A stretch of 64,000 nt of DNA from contig NZ_FNUB01000005.1 in NCBI RefSeq assembly GCF_900105985.1, positions 2,728,001 through 2,792,000 on the forward strand. Reading direction: 5' to 3'. Position 1 is the first letter of the stretch, and every line of letters starts with the position of its first letter. Below are positions 35,508 through 45,769 of the stretch, one piece after another. Position numbers and translations under genes: made by a program. The notes beneath the pieces were generated by a model. The model worked only from the letters and a program-made list of their open reading frames with translations. It was not told the DNA's origin and made no database searches. The DNA is from Tenacibaculum sp. MAR_2010_89 (GTDB lineage Bacteria > Bacteroidota > Bacteroidia > Flavobacteriales > Flavobacteriaceae).

Positions 35508-36884
35508 ATGAGTACTACTTTACTATTAATAATCACAACAATTTCTGGATTAGTATTAGGGGTTATTATTGGCCATTTACTAGGTAAATTAGCTTTAAAT
35601 AAAGCTACAGATACATTAGAAAAAGAAAACAACACCTTAGCTGTTACTATATCAAATGCAGAAGCTCAGAAGAATGAAAAAGAACAGGTTTTTATTCAAC
35701 AAAAAGAAGATTTCTTAAAACGCTTGGATGATAAAACAAAAGAGAATAATGAATTAAGACGAGAAAAAGATTTCTCTGCTACTGAATTAGCTAGAAAAAA
35801 TGAAGAACTAAGAAACTTACAATTAAAGTTAAACGAAAATAAAGAAGAGGTTGAGAAACTACAAGATAAGTTTACCAAAGAATTTGAAAACCTTGCAAAT
35901 AAAATATTAGATGAAAAATCTAATAAATTTACAGAACAGAATAAAGAAAATATAAAAAATATACTAAGTCCCTTACAAGAAAAAATACAAACTTTTGAAA
36001 AGAAAGTTGAAGATTCTCAAAAAGAAAGTATTTCAATGCATTCAGCTCTAAAAGAACAATTACTTGGTTTAAAAGAGCTAAACACCCAAATGAGTAAAGA
36101 AACTATTAACTTAACTAGAGCATTAAAGGGAGATAGTAAAACACAAGGAAACTGGGGAGAACTAGTATTAGAACGTGTTTTAGAAAAGTCGGGATTAGAA
36201 AAAGATAGAGAATATTTTGTACAACAATCTTTTACTAACGATGAAGGTAAACGTATACTACCTGATGTAGTTATTCATTTACCAGATAATAAAAAAATGA
36301 TTGTTGACTCTAAGGTTTCTTTAACTGCATATGAACAATATGTAAATACTGATGATGCTATTGAAAAAACTCGTTTTATAAAAGAACATGTAAACTCTTT
36401 AAAACGACATGTAGAGCAACTTTCAGAAAAAAAATATGAGGATATTTATAAAATAGAATCTCCTGATTTTGTTTTGCTATTTGTTCCTATTGAGCCTGCA
36501 TTTGCTGTAGCTTTAAATGAAGATAATACTTTATACAATAAAGCTTTTGAAAAAAATATCGTGATTGTTACTCCTACTACTCTTTTAGCTACTTTACGTA
36601 CTATTGATACCATGTGGAATAATGAAAAACAACAACGAAATGCTTTAGAAATTGCAAGACAAGCTGGTGCTTTGTATGATAAGTTTGATGGTCTTTTAAA
36701 AGATTTGATTAGTATTGGTAAAAAAATTGATGCTACTAAAGCTGATTATAGTTCTGCCATGAACAAATTAGTAGAAGGTAGAGGTAATTTGATTACTAGT
36801 GTAGAAAAATTAAAGAAAATGGGAGCTAAAGCTAAGAAAGCACTTCCTGAAAAAATAATAGAACGAGCTCAAGAAGAGGATTAA
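35508..36884 (+). CDS. rmuC: DNA recombination protein RmuC
   Basis: 458 residues: an N-terminal membrane helix (~5-25), a long coiled coil (~28-200) and the RmuC nuclease-like domain (~205-440) with QGNWGELVLERVLEKSGL and VDSKVSLTAYEQY. RmuC proteins limit inversions at short inverted repeats and are thought to be nucleases of the PD-(D/E)XK type. Length is typical. Followed by a strong terminator shared with convergent glyA. Confidence 0.93.
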   Translation: MSTTLLLIITTISGLVLGVIIGHLLGKLALNKATDTLEKENNTLAVTISNAEAQKNEKEQVFIQQKEDFLKRLDDKTKENNELRREKDFSATELARKNEELRNLQLKLNENKEEVEKLQDKFTKEFENLANKILDEKSNKFTEQNKENIKNILSPLQEKIQTFEKKVEDSQKESISMHSALKEQLLGLKELNTQMSKETINLTRALKGDSKTQGNWGELVLERVLEKSGLEKDREYFVQQSFTNDEGKRILPDVVIHLPDNKKMIVDSKVSLTAYEQYVNTDDAIEKTRFIKEHVNSLKRHVEQLSEKKYEDIYKIESPDFVLLFVPIEPAFAVALNEDNTLYNKAFEKNIVIVTPTTLLATLRTIDTMWNNEKQQRNALEIARQAGALYDKFDGLLKDLISIGKKIDATKADYSSAMNKLVEGRGNLITSVEKLKKMGAKAKKALPEKIIERAQEED

Positions 36885-36917
36885 AAAAAGCGACTTAATA
36901 ATTAAGTCGCTTTTTTA
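36885..36917. terminator. Bidirectional intrinsic terminator
   Basis: AAAAAAAGCGACTTAA / TTAAGTCGCTTTTTT hairpin between rmuC and convergent glyA. Confidence 0.85.
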
Positions 36918-36934
36918 TTGTTTTAATATAATAG

Positions 36935-38209
36935 TTACATCACAAATAATCTTCTTTGATGCATTAAATCATATACTTTTTCACCTATTGCTTCTAATGC
37001 TTCATCATTAGTAGCATTTGTTATTGCTTCATCAATTAAATCAACAACAACAATCATATCTTCTTCATTTAAACCACGTGTAGTTACTGCTGAAGTACCA
37101 ATACGGATACCAGAAGTTACAAAAGGTGATTCTGTATCAAAAGGAACCATATTTTTATTTACTGTTATCTCAGCTTTACCTAAAGCTATTTCAGCATCTT
37201 TACCTGTAATTCCTTTGTTACGTAGATCTATTAACATCATATGATTATCTGTTCCTTTAGAAATAATATCATATCCTTTCGCTACAAAAGCTGCAGCCAT
37301 TGCTCTGGCATTTTCACGAACTTGAATTTGATACTCTAAAAAACCATCAGTTAACGCCTCACCAAAAGCAACTGCTTTAGCAGCAATTACATGCTCTAAA
37401 GGTCCTCCTTGATTTCCAGGGAATACCGATGAATTTAATAAAGTCGACATCTTTTTTGGCTTTCCACTTTTTAAGGTTAATCCAAAAGGATTTTCAAAAT
37501 CTTGTCCCATCATAATCATACCACCACGAGGTCCACGTAATGTTTTATGTGTAGTCGTTGTTACAATATGACAATGAGGTAACGGATCAGATAAAATTCC
37601 TTTAGCTATTAAACCAGCTGGATGTGAAATATCAGCCATTAAAATTGCACCTACACTATCAGCTATTTCTCTAAATTTCTTAAAGTCAATATCACGAGAA
37701 TACGCTGAAGCTCCTGCAATAATTAATTTAGGTTTATGTTCATTAGCTTGTTGCTCTAAATGATTGTAATCTATAAGCCCAGTTTCTTTATCAACACCAT
37801 AAAATACAGGGTTGTATAATTTTCCTGAAAAATTTACAGGTGAACCATGAGTTAAATGACCTCCATGAGATAAATCGAAACCTAAAATAGTATCACCAGG
37901 TTTTAAACATGTAGCGAACACAGCTGTATTTGCCTGACTACCTGAATGAGGCTGAACATTTACATATGCAGCTCCAAATAATTCTTTAGCCCTATCAATT
38001 GCTATTTGCTCTACAATATCAACTATCTCACATCCTCCATAATACCTTTTTCCAGGATATCCTTCTGCATATTTGTTAGTTAAAATTGATCCTTGCGCTT
38101 CCATTACCTGCTCACTTACAAAGTTTTCAGAAGCTATTAGCTCCAACCCATTTAACTGACGTTTTTTTTCATCAGCTATAAGGTCAAAAATTTGATGATC
38201 TTTTTGCAT
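36935..38209 (-). CDS. glyA: Serine hydroxymethyltransferase
   Basis: 424 residues, full length. PLP-dependent fold type I enzyme interconverting serine plus tetrahydrofolate with glycine plus 5,10-methylene-tetrahydrofolate in the cytoplasm. Visible motifs: [22 protein letters not shown], the PLP-lysine region [14 protein letters not shown] (Lys about residue 221) and the C-terminal [15 protein letters not shown] TAnnTTTG box lies 26 nt upstream. Confidence 0.97.
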   Translation of the reverse strand: MQKDHQIFDLIADEKKRQLNGLELIASENFVSEQVMEAQGSILTNKYAEGYPGKRYYGGCEIVDIVEQIAIDRAKELFGAAYVNVQPHSGSQANTAVFATCLKPGDTILGFDLSHGGHLTHGSPVNFSGKLYNPVFYGVDKETGLIDYNHLEQQANEHKPKLIIAGASAYSRDIDFKKFREIADSVGAILMADISHPAGLIAKGILSDPLPHCHIVTTTTHKTLRGPRGGMIMMGQDFENPFGLTLKSGKPKKMSTLLNSSVFPGNQGGPLEHVIAAKAVAFGEALTDGFLEYQIQVRENARAMAAAFVAKGYDIISKGTDNHMMLIDLRNKGITGKDAEIALGKAEITVNKNMVPFDTESPFVTSGIRIGTSAVTTRGLNEEDMIVVVDLIDEAITNATNDEALEAIGEKVYDLMHQRRLFVM

Positions 38210-38235
38210 TACTATGTGTTGTTAAATTTTGTTGC

Positions 38236-38243
38236 CAAATGTA
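38236..38243 (-). promoter_or_regulatory. -7 promoter box of glyA
   Basis: TACATTTG on the minus strand, 26 nt before the ATG. Confidence 0.5.
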
Positions 38244-38390
38244 ATCATTTTCTCAATAATTTTTATTTGGATAGTAAGTATTTTCACACATTTATACGTA
38301 TTAGTTAATTATTGATACTATATTAATCTTTTGTGTGCATTTTTTTACATTTTTTAGTTTTTTACCTCTCTAAAATTCAAAAAAAATATG

Positions 38391-38398
38391 TAGGTTTG
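38391..38398 (+). promoter_or_regulatory. -7 promoter box of the fumarylacetoacetase gene
   Basis: TAGGTTTG, 24 nt before the ATG. Confidence 0.5.
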
Positions 38399-38422
38399 AT
38401 AAAAAATTAAACAATACAATTA

Positions 38423-39703
38423 ATGGAAATAACTGCAAATAACCCGAATAGAAAATCTTGGTTAACTGTAACAGAAAACTCTGATTTTCCGATTCAAAAC
38501 ATACCTTTTGGTGTTTTTTTAACCAAAGATGATATTATTACAATTGGAACAAGGATTGGTGACTATGCTATTGATTTAGGTGCTTTACATCAACTTGGAT
38601 ATTTTGAAGGCATTCCTTTAACCGATGATATTTTTTTACAAGATACCTTAAATGATTTTATTGCTGATGGTCGTAAAACTTGGCGTTTAGTTAGAAACAG
38701 AATTGCTGAAATTTTTGATGTTAAAAACAGTAGTTTAAGAGACAATGCTGAACATAAAGACAAAGTGATTTTTAGAATGGATGAAATAGAAATGCAATTA
38801 CCTGTTAGTGTAGGTGATTATACCGATTTCTATGCTAGTAAAGAACATGCTACAAATGTAGGTTCATTATTTAGAGATCCTGAAAACGCATTATTCCCTA
38901 ACTGGTTACAAATACCTATTGGTTACCACGGAAGAAGTTCTTCTATTATTCCTTCTGGTACTCCTATAAGAAGACCTGTTGGTCAATCTAGACCTAATGA
39001 AGGTGAAACTACACCTAATTTTGGTCCTTCAAAATTGTTAGATTTTGAATTAGAAATGGCATTTATTACAACAGTTGCAAATGATTTAGGAGAAAGAATT
39101 CCTATTGAAGAAGCTGAAGACTATATTTTTGGATTGGTTTTATTCAATGATTGGTCTGCTCGTGATATTCAAGGATGGGAATATGTTCCTTTAGGGCCAT
39201 TTTTAGGTAAAAACTTTGCTTCTACTATATCACCTTGGATTGTTACTTTAGATGCTTTAGAACCTTTTAGAGTAGATAACCCTAAACAAGTACATGAACC
39301 TTTACCTTATTTACGTAAAGAAGGTAAAGATAGTTATGATATTAATTTACAAATGGCTATTCAACCTGAAGATAAAGAAGAGACTGTTGTTTGTAACTCT
39401 AACTTCAAATACATGTACTGGACAATGATTCAGCAATTAGCACACCATACTGTAAATGGTTGTCCTGTTAATGCTGGTGACATGATGGGAAGTGGAACAA
39501 TTTCTGGTCCAACTCAAGATAGTTTTGGTTCAATGTTAGAATTAACATGGAGAGGTCAAAACCCTATTAAAATGAACGATGGTAGCGAGCGTAAATTTAT
39601 CAATGATAATGATACAGTTATTATGCGTGGATATTCTAAAAATGACAAAGTTCGTATTGGTTTTGGAGAGTGTGTTGGTAAAATTTTACCTGCAATTGAA
39701 TAA
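38423..39703 (+). CDS. fahA: Fumarylacetoacetase
   Basis: 426 residues, close to the usual 420. It hydrolyses fumarylacetoacetate to fumarate and acetoacetate, the last step of tyrosine/phenylalanine breakdown. Motifs: DFYASKEHATNVG, PIGYHGRSSSIIPSG, FELEMAFI (metal-binding acids), LFNDWSARDIQGWEYVPLGPF and the C-terminal GFGECVGKILP. Other genes of the homogentisate pathway are not in the window. Confidence 0.96.
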   Translation: MEITANNPNRKSWLTVTENSDFPIQNIPFGVFLTKDDIITIGTRIGDYAIDLGALHQLGYFEGIPLTDDIFLQDTLNDFIADGRKTWRLVRNRIAEIFDVKNSSLRDNAEHKDKVIFRMDEIEMQLPVSVGDYTDFYASKEHATNVGSLFRDPENALFPNWLQIPIGYHGRSSSIIPSGTPIRRPVGQSRPNEGETTPNFGPSKLLDFELEMAFITTVANDLGERIPIEEAEDYIFGLVLFNDWSARDIQGWEYVPLGPFLGKNFASTISPWIVTLDALEPFRVDNPKQVHEPLPYLRKEGKDSYDINLQMAIQPEDKEETVVCNSNFKYMYWTMIQQLAHHTVNGCPVNAGDMMGSGTISGPTQDSFGSMLELTWRGQNPIKMNDGSERKFINDNDTVIMRGYSKNDKVRIGFGECVGKILPAIE

Positions 39704-39718
39704 ACTAAATAGTGTTAT

Positions 39719-39758
39719 AAAAAAAAATCCAGTTCGTTTTGAACTGGATTTTTTTTTA
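39719..39758. terminator. Bidirectional intrinsic terminator
   Basis: AAATCCAGTTC / GAACTGGATTT hairpin flanked by A- and T-runs, between convergent fahA and the helicase gene. Confidence 0.85.
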
Positions 39759-39760
39759 TT

Positions 39761-41317
39761 TTATTCTTCTTCTGGTGGTGGATGTCCAAAAATTTGTTCA
39801 TACACTTCATCAAAATTTGTTCGTAAGTAAGCATTTAACTTTTTTCTATAGTCATCTTGTAACCAATCAATAAAATTATGTGTACTCTTACAAATACATT
39901 TTGAATACCTAAATATTCTATCATCTATATCTCCTCCTAGTTTTTTAGCTAAAATTAAAGCATCAAAAACATCTTCACTATTTTCAATACATAATTTTGC
40001 ATGATGCTCAATAGATTTCTCTAATACTTTTTTTGAAGATTGACCCGATTGTATTGTGTCAACATACACCTTCTTTACATCAAAATATAAATCTTTTGAA
40101 TTAGAAAATTCCTTTTTTACATCAGCAGGAAGCTCATATTTAAATTCACTTTCAAGCTCTTCATCACTTAATAAATTATCAAGATAAAAGTTAGGAGCTC
40201 TAAACATCTTTTGCCAATCTAAATCAGCACCCCAAGGACCAAATCTATGGAAGTTATTACCTAAATCAATAACATTAAATTCTGATTTATCAGGTAAAAC
40301 ACGCGATCCCCTACCAATCATTTGGTAATACAATGTTAATGATTTTGTTGCTCTATTTAATATAATAGATCTTACTGAAGGCTCATCAAATCCAGTAGTT
40401 AATATACTTACTGAGGTGATAATTGCATTTGGTGTTTTATGAAACCACTTTAAAATAAAATCACGTTCTTTTTTAGTATTCGTATTATCTAAGTGAGCAA
40501 TAGGATATCCAGCCCTTTTAAAAGTATCAAATACATGTAAAGAAGTATTTATTCCATTATTAAAAATTAAAGTTTTAGTTCCTTTTGCACGTTCTTCATA
40601 TGCCTGCAATAACTTAGAAAGCATATCTGAATTTGTATATAGATCCTCAGAAGATTTTACGGTATAATCACCATTTGCACCTACCTCTAATGAAGTTAAT
40701 CCTACATTATACGAAAATACATTTGCTCTTGCTAAATATTCATTTTCTATTAAATTACCAATACTTTCACCATCAATTAACTCATCATAATTGTTCTTCA
40801 TTGGTAACTTAATGTTAGAACTCAATGGAGTTGCGGTAACACCTAATACGAACGACTTATCAAAAAACTTAAACAGTTTAGTAAATGAATTATAGTGAGC
40901 CTCATCAATAATAACCAATCCTACATCCGATATATCTAACATATCATCATTCAAACGGTTATTCAAAGTTTCAACCATTGCTACAAAGCAACTAAAGTTA
41001 CTTTGATCATTTAAGTCTGCTTTACTATCAATGATTTTATTATCTACATTGAATTCGCTTAACATCCTAGCGGTTTGTTTACACAATTCAATACGGTGCG
41101 TCATTATTAACACCTTTTTTTGATAATGCTTTAAATACTGACGGGTAATTTCAGAGAAAATAACTGTCTTCCCTCCTCCTGTTGGTAATTGATACAGTAG
41201 GTGGTAATTTTCGGGGGCATTTTCAAAACTTTTAAAAATTTTGTGTAACGCTTCCTTTTGATAATCGTATAAATTTTTACCTACAATTGGCTTAGTCGTC
41301 GCTGTTTCTTTACTCAA
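39761..41317 (-). CDS. DEAD/DEAH-box superfamily 2 helicase
   Basis: 518 residues. Helicase core motifs: a YQKEAL Q-like start, Walker A PTGGGKT (~46-52), VLIMTHRIELC, DEAH (~138-141), GVTATP, then in the second domain TLIFNNGI, ILTTGFDEPSVRSIILNRAT and QMIGRGSR. It resembles the restriction-type III Res/RadD-like DNA helicases. The C-terminal ~130 residues are helical and unassigned, ending in an acidic tail. No methylase or restriction partner is adjacent, so a housekeeping repair role is more likely than restriction. Confidence 0.9.
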   Translation of the reverse strand: MSKETATTKPIVGKNLYDYQKEALHKIFKSFENAPENYHLLYQLPTGGGKTVIFSEITRQYLKHYQKKVLIMTHRIELCKQTARMLSEFNVDNKIIDSKADLNDQSNFSCFVAMVETLNNRLNDDMLDISDVGLVIIDEAHYNSFTKLFKFFDKSFVLGVTATPLSSNIKLPMKNNYDELIDGESIGNLIENEYLARANVFSYNVGLTSLEVGANGDYTVKSSEDLYTNSDMLSKLLQAYEERAKGTKTLIFNNGINTSLHVFDTFKRAGYPIAHLDNTNTKKERDFILKWFHKTPNAIITSVSILTTGFDEPSVRSIILNRATKSLTLYYQMIGRGSRVLPDKSEFNVIDLGNNFHRFGPWGADLDWQKMFRAPNFYLDNLLSDEELESEFKYELPADVKKEFSNSKDLYFDVKKVYVDTIQSGQSSKKVLEKSIEHHAKLCIENSEDVFDALILAKKLGGDIDDRIFRYSKCICKSTHNFIDWLQDDYRKKLNAYLRTNFDEVYEQIFGHPPPEEE

Positions 41318-41387
41318 TTTTGTACTATTTTGAAGTATGCGAAAATACGACCTATTTAAGTAAATACCAGTAAAAACATTATAAAAT

Positions 41388-41780
41388 TTAAAAAGTTTTT
41401 AAATTTATGTTAGTAATATCATAATGAGAAGCATAAGCTACAGCCACTCCTCTTTTTATAATCATTAGCTGTGGAGACTGGTGTAATACCTGAAATTTAT
41501 AACCAATTTCATTAGACAATTCACGGTAATTTAATAAATCTAAATAATAAACTTTAAAATCTTTTAAACTCTCATCAAAACTACTTTCAAAACGTTGAAT
41601 AACCATTCTACTAATTCCACAACGCGTTGAATGTTTAAAAATAGCTATTGGTTCTTTCTTTGATAAAATTTCAATTTCTTTAAGTTGATCCATACTTCGT
41701 AAAGGCAACCAGTTAACTAACGATTTTTCTTCTTTTTTTTCTGATGATGAATTTCCAAAAAGTGATTTTAATATTCCCAT
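41388..41780 (-). CDS. ytxJ: Bacillithiol system thioredoxin-like protein YtxJ
   Basis: 130 residues of the YtxJ/DUF2847 thioredoxin-like family: IAIFKHSTRCGIS with single active-site Cys54, a YYLDLLNYRELS strand-helix, and the cis-Pro region HQSPQLMIIKRG. Such proteins are thought to act as monothiol de-bacillithiolating enzymes; Bacteroidetes including flavobacteria make bacillithiol. Cytoplasmic. Divergent from clpB. Confidence 0.9.
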   Translation of the reverse strand: MGILKSLFGNSSSEKKEEKSLVNWLPLRSMDQLKEIEILSKKEPIAIFKHSTRCGISRMVIQRFESSFDESLKDFKVYYLDLLNYRELSNEIGYKFQVLHQSPQLMIIKRGVAVAYASHYDITNINLKTF

Positions 41781-41829
41781 TATTGTTGTTTAGTATTTCT
41801 GTCGACTATAAAACCAAAACCTTTCAAGT

Positions 41830-41872
41830 GTCAAAAAGTCAGCAAAAACAAAGTGGTTAGCGACATTTTGAC
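41830..41872 (+). promoter_or_regulatory. Imperfect inverted repeat upstream of clpB
   Basis: Arms GTCAAAAAGTCAGC and GCGACATTTTGAC are complementary apart from one bulge and one mismatch, separated by 16 nt, and end about 30 nt upstream of the -7 box of clpB. It is not the CIRCE element. It may be an activator or repressor site. Confidence 0.45.
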
Positions 41873-41901
41873 TCTTTTTATCTTTAAAAAAGTATTGGTA
41901 T

Positions 41902-41909
41902 TAATTTTG
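41902..41909 (+). promoter_or_regulatory. -7 promoter box of clpB
   Basis: TAATTTTG, 26 nt before the preferred ATG at 41936. Confidence 0.5.
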
Positions 41910-41935
41910 ACTAGTTCATTGTAAAATTAATGATT

Positions 41936-44542
41936 ATGAATTTTAACAATTATACAATAAAATCGCAAGAAACTATACAACAAGCGCAACAATTAGCGCA
42001 AGAGTATCAACATAATCAAATTGAAAACGAACATATTTTTAAAGCTTTATTTTCAGTTGATGAAAATGTACTCCCTTTTATATTAAAAAAATTAAATGTT
42101 AATTTAACAATTGTTCAACAAATACTAGACAAACAATTAGATAGTTTTTCTAAAGTTACTGGTGCAAATTTAACACTTTCTCCTGAAGCTGGAAAAAGCC
42201 TTACAGAAGCTTCTGTAATAGCTAAAAAAATGAATGATGAATATGTTTCTATAGAACATTTGGTTTTAGCTATATTTAAATCAAAAAGTCAAATTTCTCA
42301 AGTATTAAAAGATCAAGGTGTAACTGAAAAAAATCTTCAAAATGCAATAGATGAATTACGTAAAGGTAATAGAGTAACTTCTCAAAATGCTGAAGAAACA
42401 TATAACTCTCTAAACAAATACGCTAAGAATTTAAACCAATTAGCGCAAGATGGAAAATTAGACCCTGTAATTGGTAGAGATGAAGAAATAAGACGTCTTT
42501 TACAAATTTTATCAAGAAGAACAAAAAATAATCCAATACTAGTTGGTGAACCTGGTACCGGTAAAACTGCTATTGCTGAAGGTTTAGCCCACAGAATAAT
42601 TCGAGGTGATGTTCCTGAAAATTTAAAAGACAAACTAATTTTCTCATTAGATATGGGAGCTTTAATTGCTGGTGCTAAATATAAAGGTGAGTTTGAAGAA
42701 CGTTTAAAATCTGTTATTAAAGAAGTTACTACTTCTGAAGGAGATATTGTTTTATTCATTGATGAAATTCATACTTTAGTTGGTGCTGGTGGTGGACAAG
42801 GAGCAATAGATGCTGCTAACATTTTAAAACCAGCTTTAGCTCGTGGAGAACTTAGAGCCATTGGAGCAACTACTTTAGATGAGTATCAAAAGTATTTTGA
42901 AAAAGACAAAGCTTTAGAACGTCGTTTTCAAAAAGTACTAGTTGATGAACCAGATACTGAAAGTGCCATTTCTATTTTAAGAGGTATTAAAGACAAATAT
43001 GAAACACACCACAAAGTACGAATTAAAGATGAGGCCATTATTGGTGCTGTAGAATTATCTCAACGTTACATTACTAACAGATTTCTACCAGATAAAGCTA
43101 TCGATTTAATGGATGAAGCTGCTTCTAAATTACGCATGGAGATCAACTCTAAACCTGAAGAATTAGATGTACTTGATCGAAAAATAATGCAGTTAGAAAT
43201 AGAAATAGAAGCCATAAAACGTGAAAATGATGAAATTAAGTTAAAATCATTAAATGCTGATTTAGGAAACATTAAAGAAGAACGTAACGAATTGAATGCT
43301 AAATGGCAATCAGAAAAAAATGTAGTAGACGGTATTCAACAATTAAAATCTGACATTGAAAATTACAAACTAGAAGCTGAAAAAGCAGAACGTAATGGTG
43401 ACTATGGTAAGGTAGCAGAACTTCGGTACGGTAAAATCAAAGAAACCCAAGAGAAACTTGATCAACAACAATTGGTATTAGCTAATCAACAAGAAAACTC
43501 TTTAATAAAAGAAGAGGTTACTTATGATGACATTGCTGAAGTTGTTGCAAAATGGACAGGAGTTCCAGTTACAAAAATGCTACAATCTGAACGTGAGAAA
43601 TTATTAAAATTAGAAGATGAATTACACAAACGTGTTGTAGGACAAGAAGAAGCTATTGAGGCAGTGTCTGATGCCGTACGTCGTTCAAGAGCTGGTTTAC
43701 AAAACCCTAACAAACCTATAGGTTCTTTTTTATTCTTAGGTACAACTGGTGTTGGTAAAACAGAACTTGCAAAAGCACTTGCTGATTATCTATTTGATGA
43801 TGAAAACGCTATGACTCGTATTGACATGAGTGAATATCAAGAAAAACATTCTGTAAGTAGATTAGTTGGAGCCCCTCCAGGGTATGTAGGTTACGATGAA
43901 GGTGGACAATTAACGGAAGCTGTAAGAAGAAAACCATATTCTGTTGTACTTTTAGACGAAATTGAAAAAGCACATCCTGACACTTTCAATATACTATTAC
44001 AAGTATTAGATGAAGGAAGATTAACTGACAATAAAGGGAGAGTAGCTGATTTTAAAAACACAATTATAATTATGACTTCAAATATGGGAAGTCATATAAT
44101 TCAAGAAAAGTTTGAAAACATGAAAAATGATCTTCATACTTCTATGGAGTTAGCTAAAACAGAAGTTCTTGGATTATTAAAACAAAGTGTTAGACCTGAA
44201 TTTTTAAACAGGATAGATGACATTATTTTATTTACTCCGTTATCACAATCTAATATTAAACATATTGTAAAACTTCAATTGAATAATGTTAAGAAAATGG
44301 TAGCTAAACAAAACATTACTATTGATGCTACAGATGAAGCAATTAATTATTTAGCTAATAAAGGATATCAACCTGAATTTGGAGCTCGTCCTGTAAAGCG
44401 AGTAATTCAAAAAGACGTTTTAAATGCTTTATCTAAAGAGATTTTATCAGGAAAACTTACCACAGATAGCATTATTTTATTAGATGCTTTTGATGATAAA
44501 CTTGTTTTTAGGAATCAATCAGATTTAATTGAAACCAACTAA
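41936..44542 (+). CDS. clpB: ATP-dependent disaggregase ClpB
   Basis: 868 residues from the second ATG (an ATG two codons upstream is also possible; the MNFNNYT start matches flavobacterial ClpB). Order: N-terminal Clp repeat domain (~1-145), AAA module 1 with GEPGTGKT (~204) and [10 protein letters not shown], a coiled-coil middle domain (~400-520), AAA module 2 with [10 protein letters not shown] (~602), [10 protein letters not shown], and a C-terminal [10 protein letters not shown]. ClpB rescues aggregated proteins with DnaK. An inverted repeat precedes the promoter. Confidence 0.97.
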   Translation: MNFNNYTIKSQETIQQAQQLAQEYQHNQIENEHIFKALFSVDENVLPFILKKLNVNLTIVQQILDKQLDSFSKVTGANLTLSPEAGKSLTEASVIAKKMNDEYVSIEHLVLAIFKSKSQISQVLKDQGVTEKNLQNAIDELRKGNRVTSQNAEETYNSLNKYAKNLNQLAQDGKLDPVIGRDEEIRRLLQILSRRTKNNPILVGEPGTGKTAIAEGLAHRIIRGDVPENLKDKLIFSLDMGALIAGAKYKGEFEERLKSVIKEVTTSEGDIVLFIDEIHTLVGAGGGQGAIDAANILKPALARGELRAIGATTLDEYQKYFEKDKALERRFQKVLVDEPDTESAISILRGIKDKYETHHKVRIKDEAIIGAVELSQRYITNRFLPDKAIDLMDEAASKLRMEINSKPEELDVLDRKIMQLEIEIEAIKRENDEIKLKSLNADLGNIKEERNELNAKWQSEKNVVDGIQQLKSDIENYKLEAEKAERNGDYGKVAELRYGKIKETQEKLDQQQLVLANQQENSLIKEEVTYDDIAEVVAKWTGVPVTKMLQSEREKLLKLEDELHKRVVGQEEAIEAVSDAVRRSRAGLQNPNKPIGSFLFLGTTGVGKTELAKALADYLFDDENAMTRIDMSEYQEKHSVSRLVGAPPGYVGYDEGGQLTEAVRRKPYSVVLLDEIEKAHPDTFNILLQVLDEGRLTDNKGRVADFKNTIIIMTSNMGSHIIQEKFENMKNDLHTSMELAKTEVLGLLKQSVRPEFLNRIDDIILFTPLSQSNIKHIVKLQLNNVKKMVAKQNITIDATDEAINYLANKGYQPEFGARPVKRVIQKDVLNALSKEILSGKLTTDSIILLDAFDDKLVFRNQSDLIETN

Positions 44543-44545
44543 TTT

Positions 44546-44582
44546 AAAAAAGGCTAAAACATTAATGTTTTAGCCTTTTTTA
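44546..44582. terminator. Bidirectional intrinsic terminator between clpB and the aquaporin gene
   Basis: AAAAAAGGCTAAAACATT / AATGTTTTAGCCTTTTTT hairpin. The stop codon of the convergent aquaporin gene lies inside the stem. Confidence 0.85.
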
Positions 44583-45211
44583 CTTATAAATAACCATGTA
44601 CAATTCGCAGTAATCGCCCCAATAACTGGTGCCAAAAAATACAGCCATGCTATATGCATATTACCTGTAAACAATAATGGAGCTAAGCTTCTTGCAGGGT
44701 TAAACGATCCTCCAGAAATAGGTCCAGCTATTAAAATAAACCCCATAACTAAAGCCCCCAAAACAATACCTAATAAATGTGAATAATTCTTATTTTCACT
44801 AACTCCTAAAATAGTTAACATTAAAAAAAACGTTAATACTGCTTCCAATACAAAAGAAGGAATTACTCCTCCTGTTGGCAAAGTTTCTCCCAAAGTAGTT
44901 GTATTATAAAAAACAACTTTAAGTAATCCACTAGCCATTAATGCACCTAATATTTGCCACACTATATACCCTATAACTTCTTTTTTAGAAATTACTTTTC
45001 TTATTCCTAATGCAATAGTTACAGCTGGGTTAATATGAGCACCAGAAATACTTCCAAAAACATAAACTATTGCTGTTATAGTTACTCCAAAAGATACAGA
45101 AACACCCAATAAACCTATGCTATTATTAAATAACGAGTTAACAATCACTGCTCCTGTTCCACAAAAAACCAACGCAAATGTTCCAATGAATTCAGCTAAA
45201 TACTTTTTCAT
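44570..45211 (-). CDS. Aquaporin/glycerol facilitator (MIP family, AqpZ-like)
   Basis: 213 residues, six membrane helices, with both NPA boxes of the MIP family: GAHINPA (Asn61-Pro62-Ala63) and GGSFNPAR (Asn171-Pro172-Ala173). The short loops and length favour a water-channel type over a glycerol facilitator, but substrate choice is inference. Inner membrane. It is separated from the upstream glcG-like gene by a terminator, so it should have its own promoter; I did not find an exact box. Confidence 0.92.
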   Translation of the reverse strand: MKKYLAEFIGTFALVFCGTGAVIVNSLFNNSIGLLGVSVSFGVTITAIVYVFGSISGAHINPAVTIALGIRKVISKKEVIGYIVWQILGALMASGLLKVVFYNTTTLGETLPTGGVIPSFVLEAVLTFFLMLTILGVSENKNYSHLLGIVLGALVMGFILIAGPISGGSFNPARSLAPLLFTGNMHIAWLYFLAPVIGAITANCTWLFISKKG

Positions 45212-45231
45212 TTTAAAAATTTAAGTATAAA

Positions 45232-45258
45232 AAAAGGTAGCCTACTTGCTACCTTTAA
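45232..45258 (-). terminator. Intrinsic terminator of the GlcG-like gene
   Basis: AAAGGTAGC / GCTACCTTT hairpin with a 6-nt loop, followed by seven T on the minus strand. Confidence 0.8.
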
Positions 45259-45277
45259 TTATGTTTTACTAATTGAT

Positions 45278-45679
45278 TTATAATATTGCACTTGCTCCTG
45301 CTTCTGCAACTGCATGATCATTTTCAACAGAACTTCCACTTACTCCAATTGCACCAATAATAGTACCTTCTGAATCTTTTATAGGTACTCCACCAGGAAA
45401 AGTTATTAATCCGTTATTAGAATGCTCAATATTAAATAAAGAACCTCCTGGTTGAGACAATTCACCTATTACTCCTGTATTCATATCAAAAAAACGAGCT
45501 GTTTTTGCTTTCTTTATTGAAATATCTAAAGAACCTAACCATGCTCCATCCATTCTGGCAAATGCAACTAAATTTGCTCCAGCATCAACAACAGCTATAT
45601 TCATTTTTGTATTTAACTCCGTAGATTTAGCCTTAGCTACTTTTATAATTTCTTCTGCTTGTTCTAATACTATATTCAT
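45278..45679 (-). CDS. GlcG/HbpS family protein (DUF336)
   Basis: 133 residues, the usual size of the GlcG/HbpS family, with [21 protein letters not shown] and [22 protein letters not shown]. Relatives bind haem or corrinoids, or accompany glycolate and diol enzymes, and form octamers. No signal peptide, so it is cytoplasmic here. The gene is monocistronic between a -7 box and a terminator. Confidence 0.9.
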   Translation of the reverse strand: MNIVLEQAEEIIKVAKAKSTELNTKMNIAVVDAGANLVAFARMDGAWLGSLDISIKKAKTARFFDMNTGVIGELSQPGGSLFNIEHSNNGLITFPGGVPIKDSEGTIIGAIGVSGSSVENDHAVAEAGASAIL

Positions 45680-45704
45680 TTTGTAGTGATTTATATTTAC
45701 ACTG

Positions 45705-45712
45705 CAAATTTA
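45705..45712 (-). promoter_or_regulatory. -7 promoter box of the GlcG-like gene
   Basis: TAAATTTG on the minus strand, 25 nt before the ATG. Confidence 0.5.
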
Positions 45713-45769
45713 GTACTAGAATTAACGCTCTTGTTTACTTGAAAAGGTCAAATAACTTATGAAAAAAGG

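Noticed and set aside
39761..41317. Type III restriction (Res) subunit of a restriction system
   Set aside because: Helicase motifs are similar, but no Mod methylase or endonuclease domain is present nearby.
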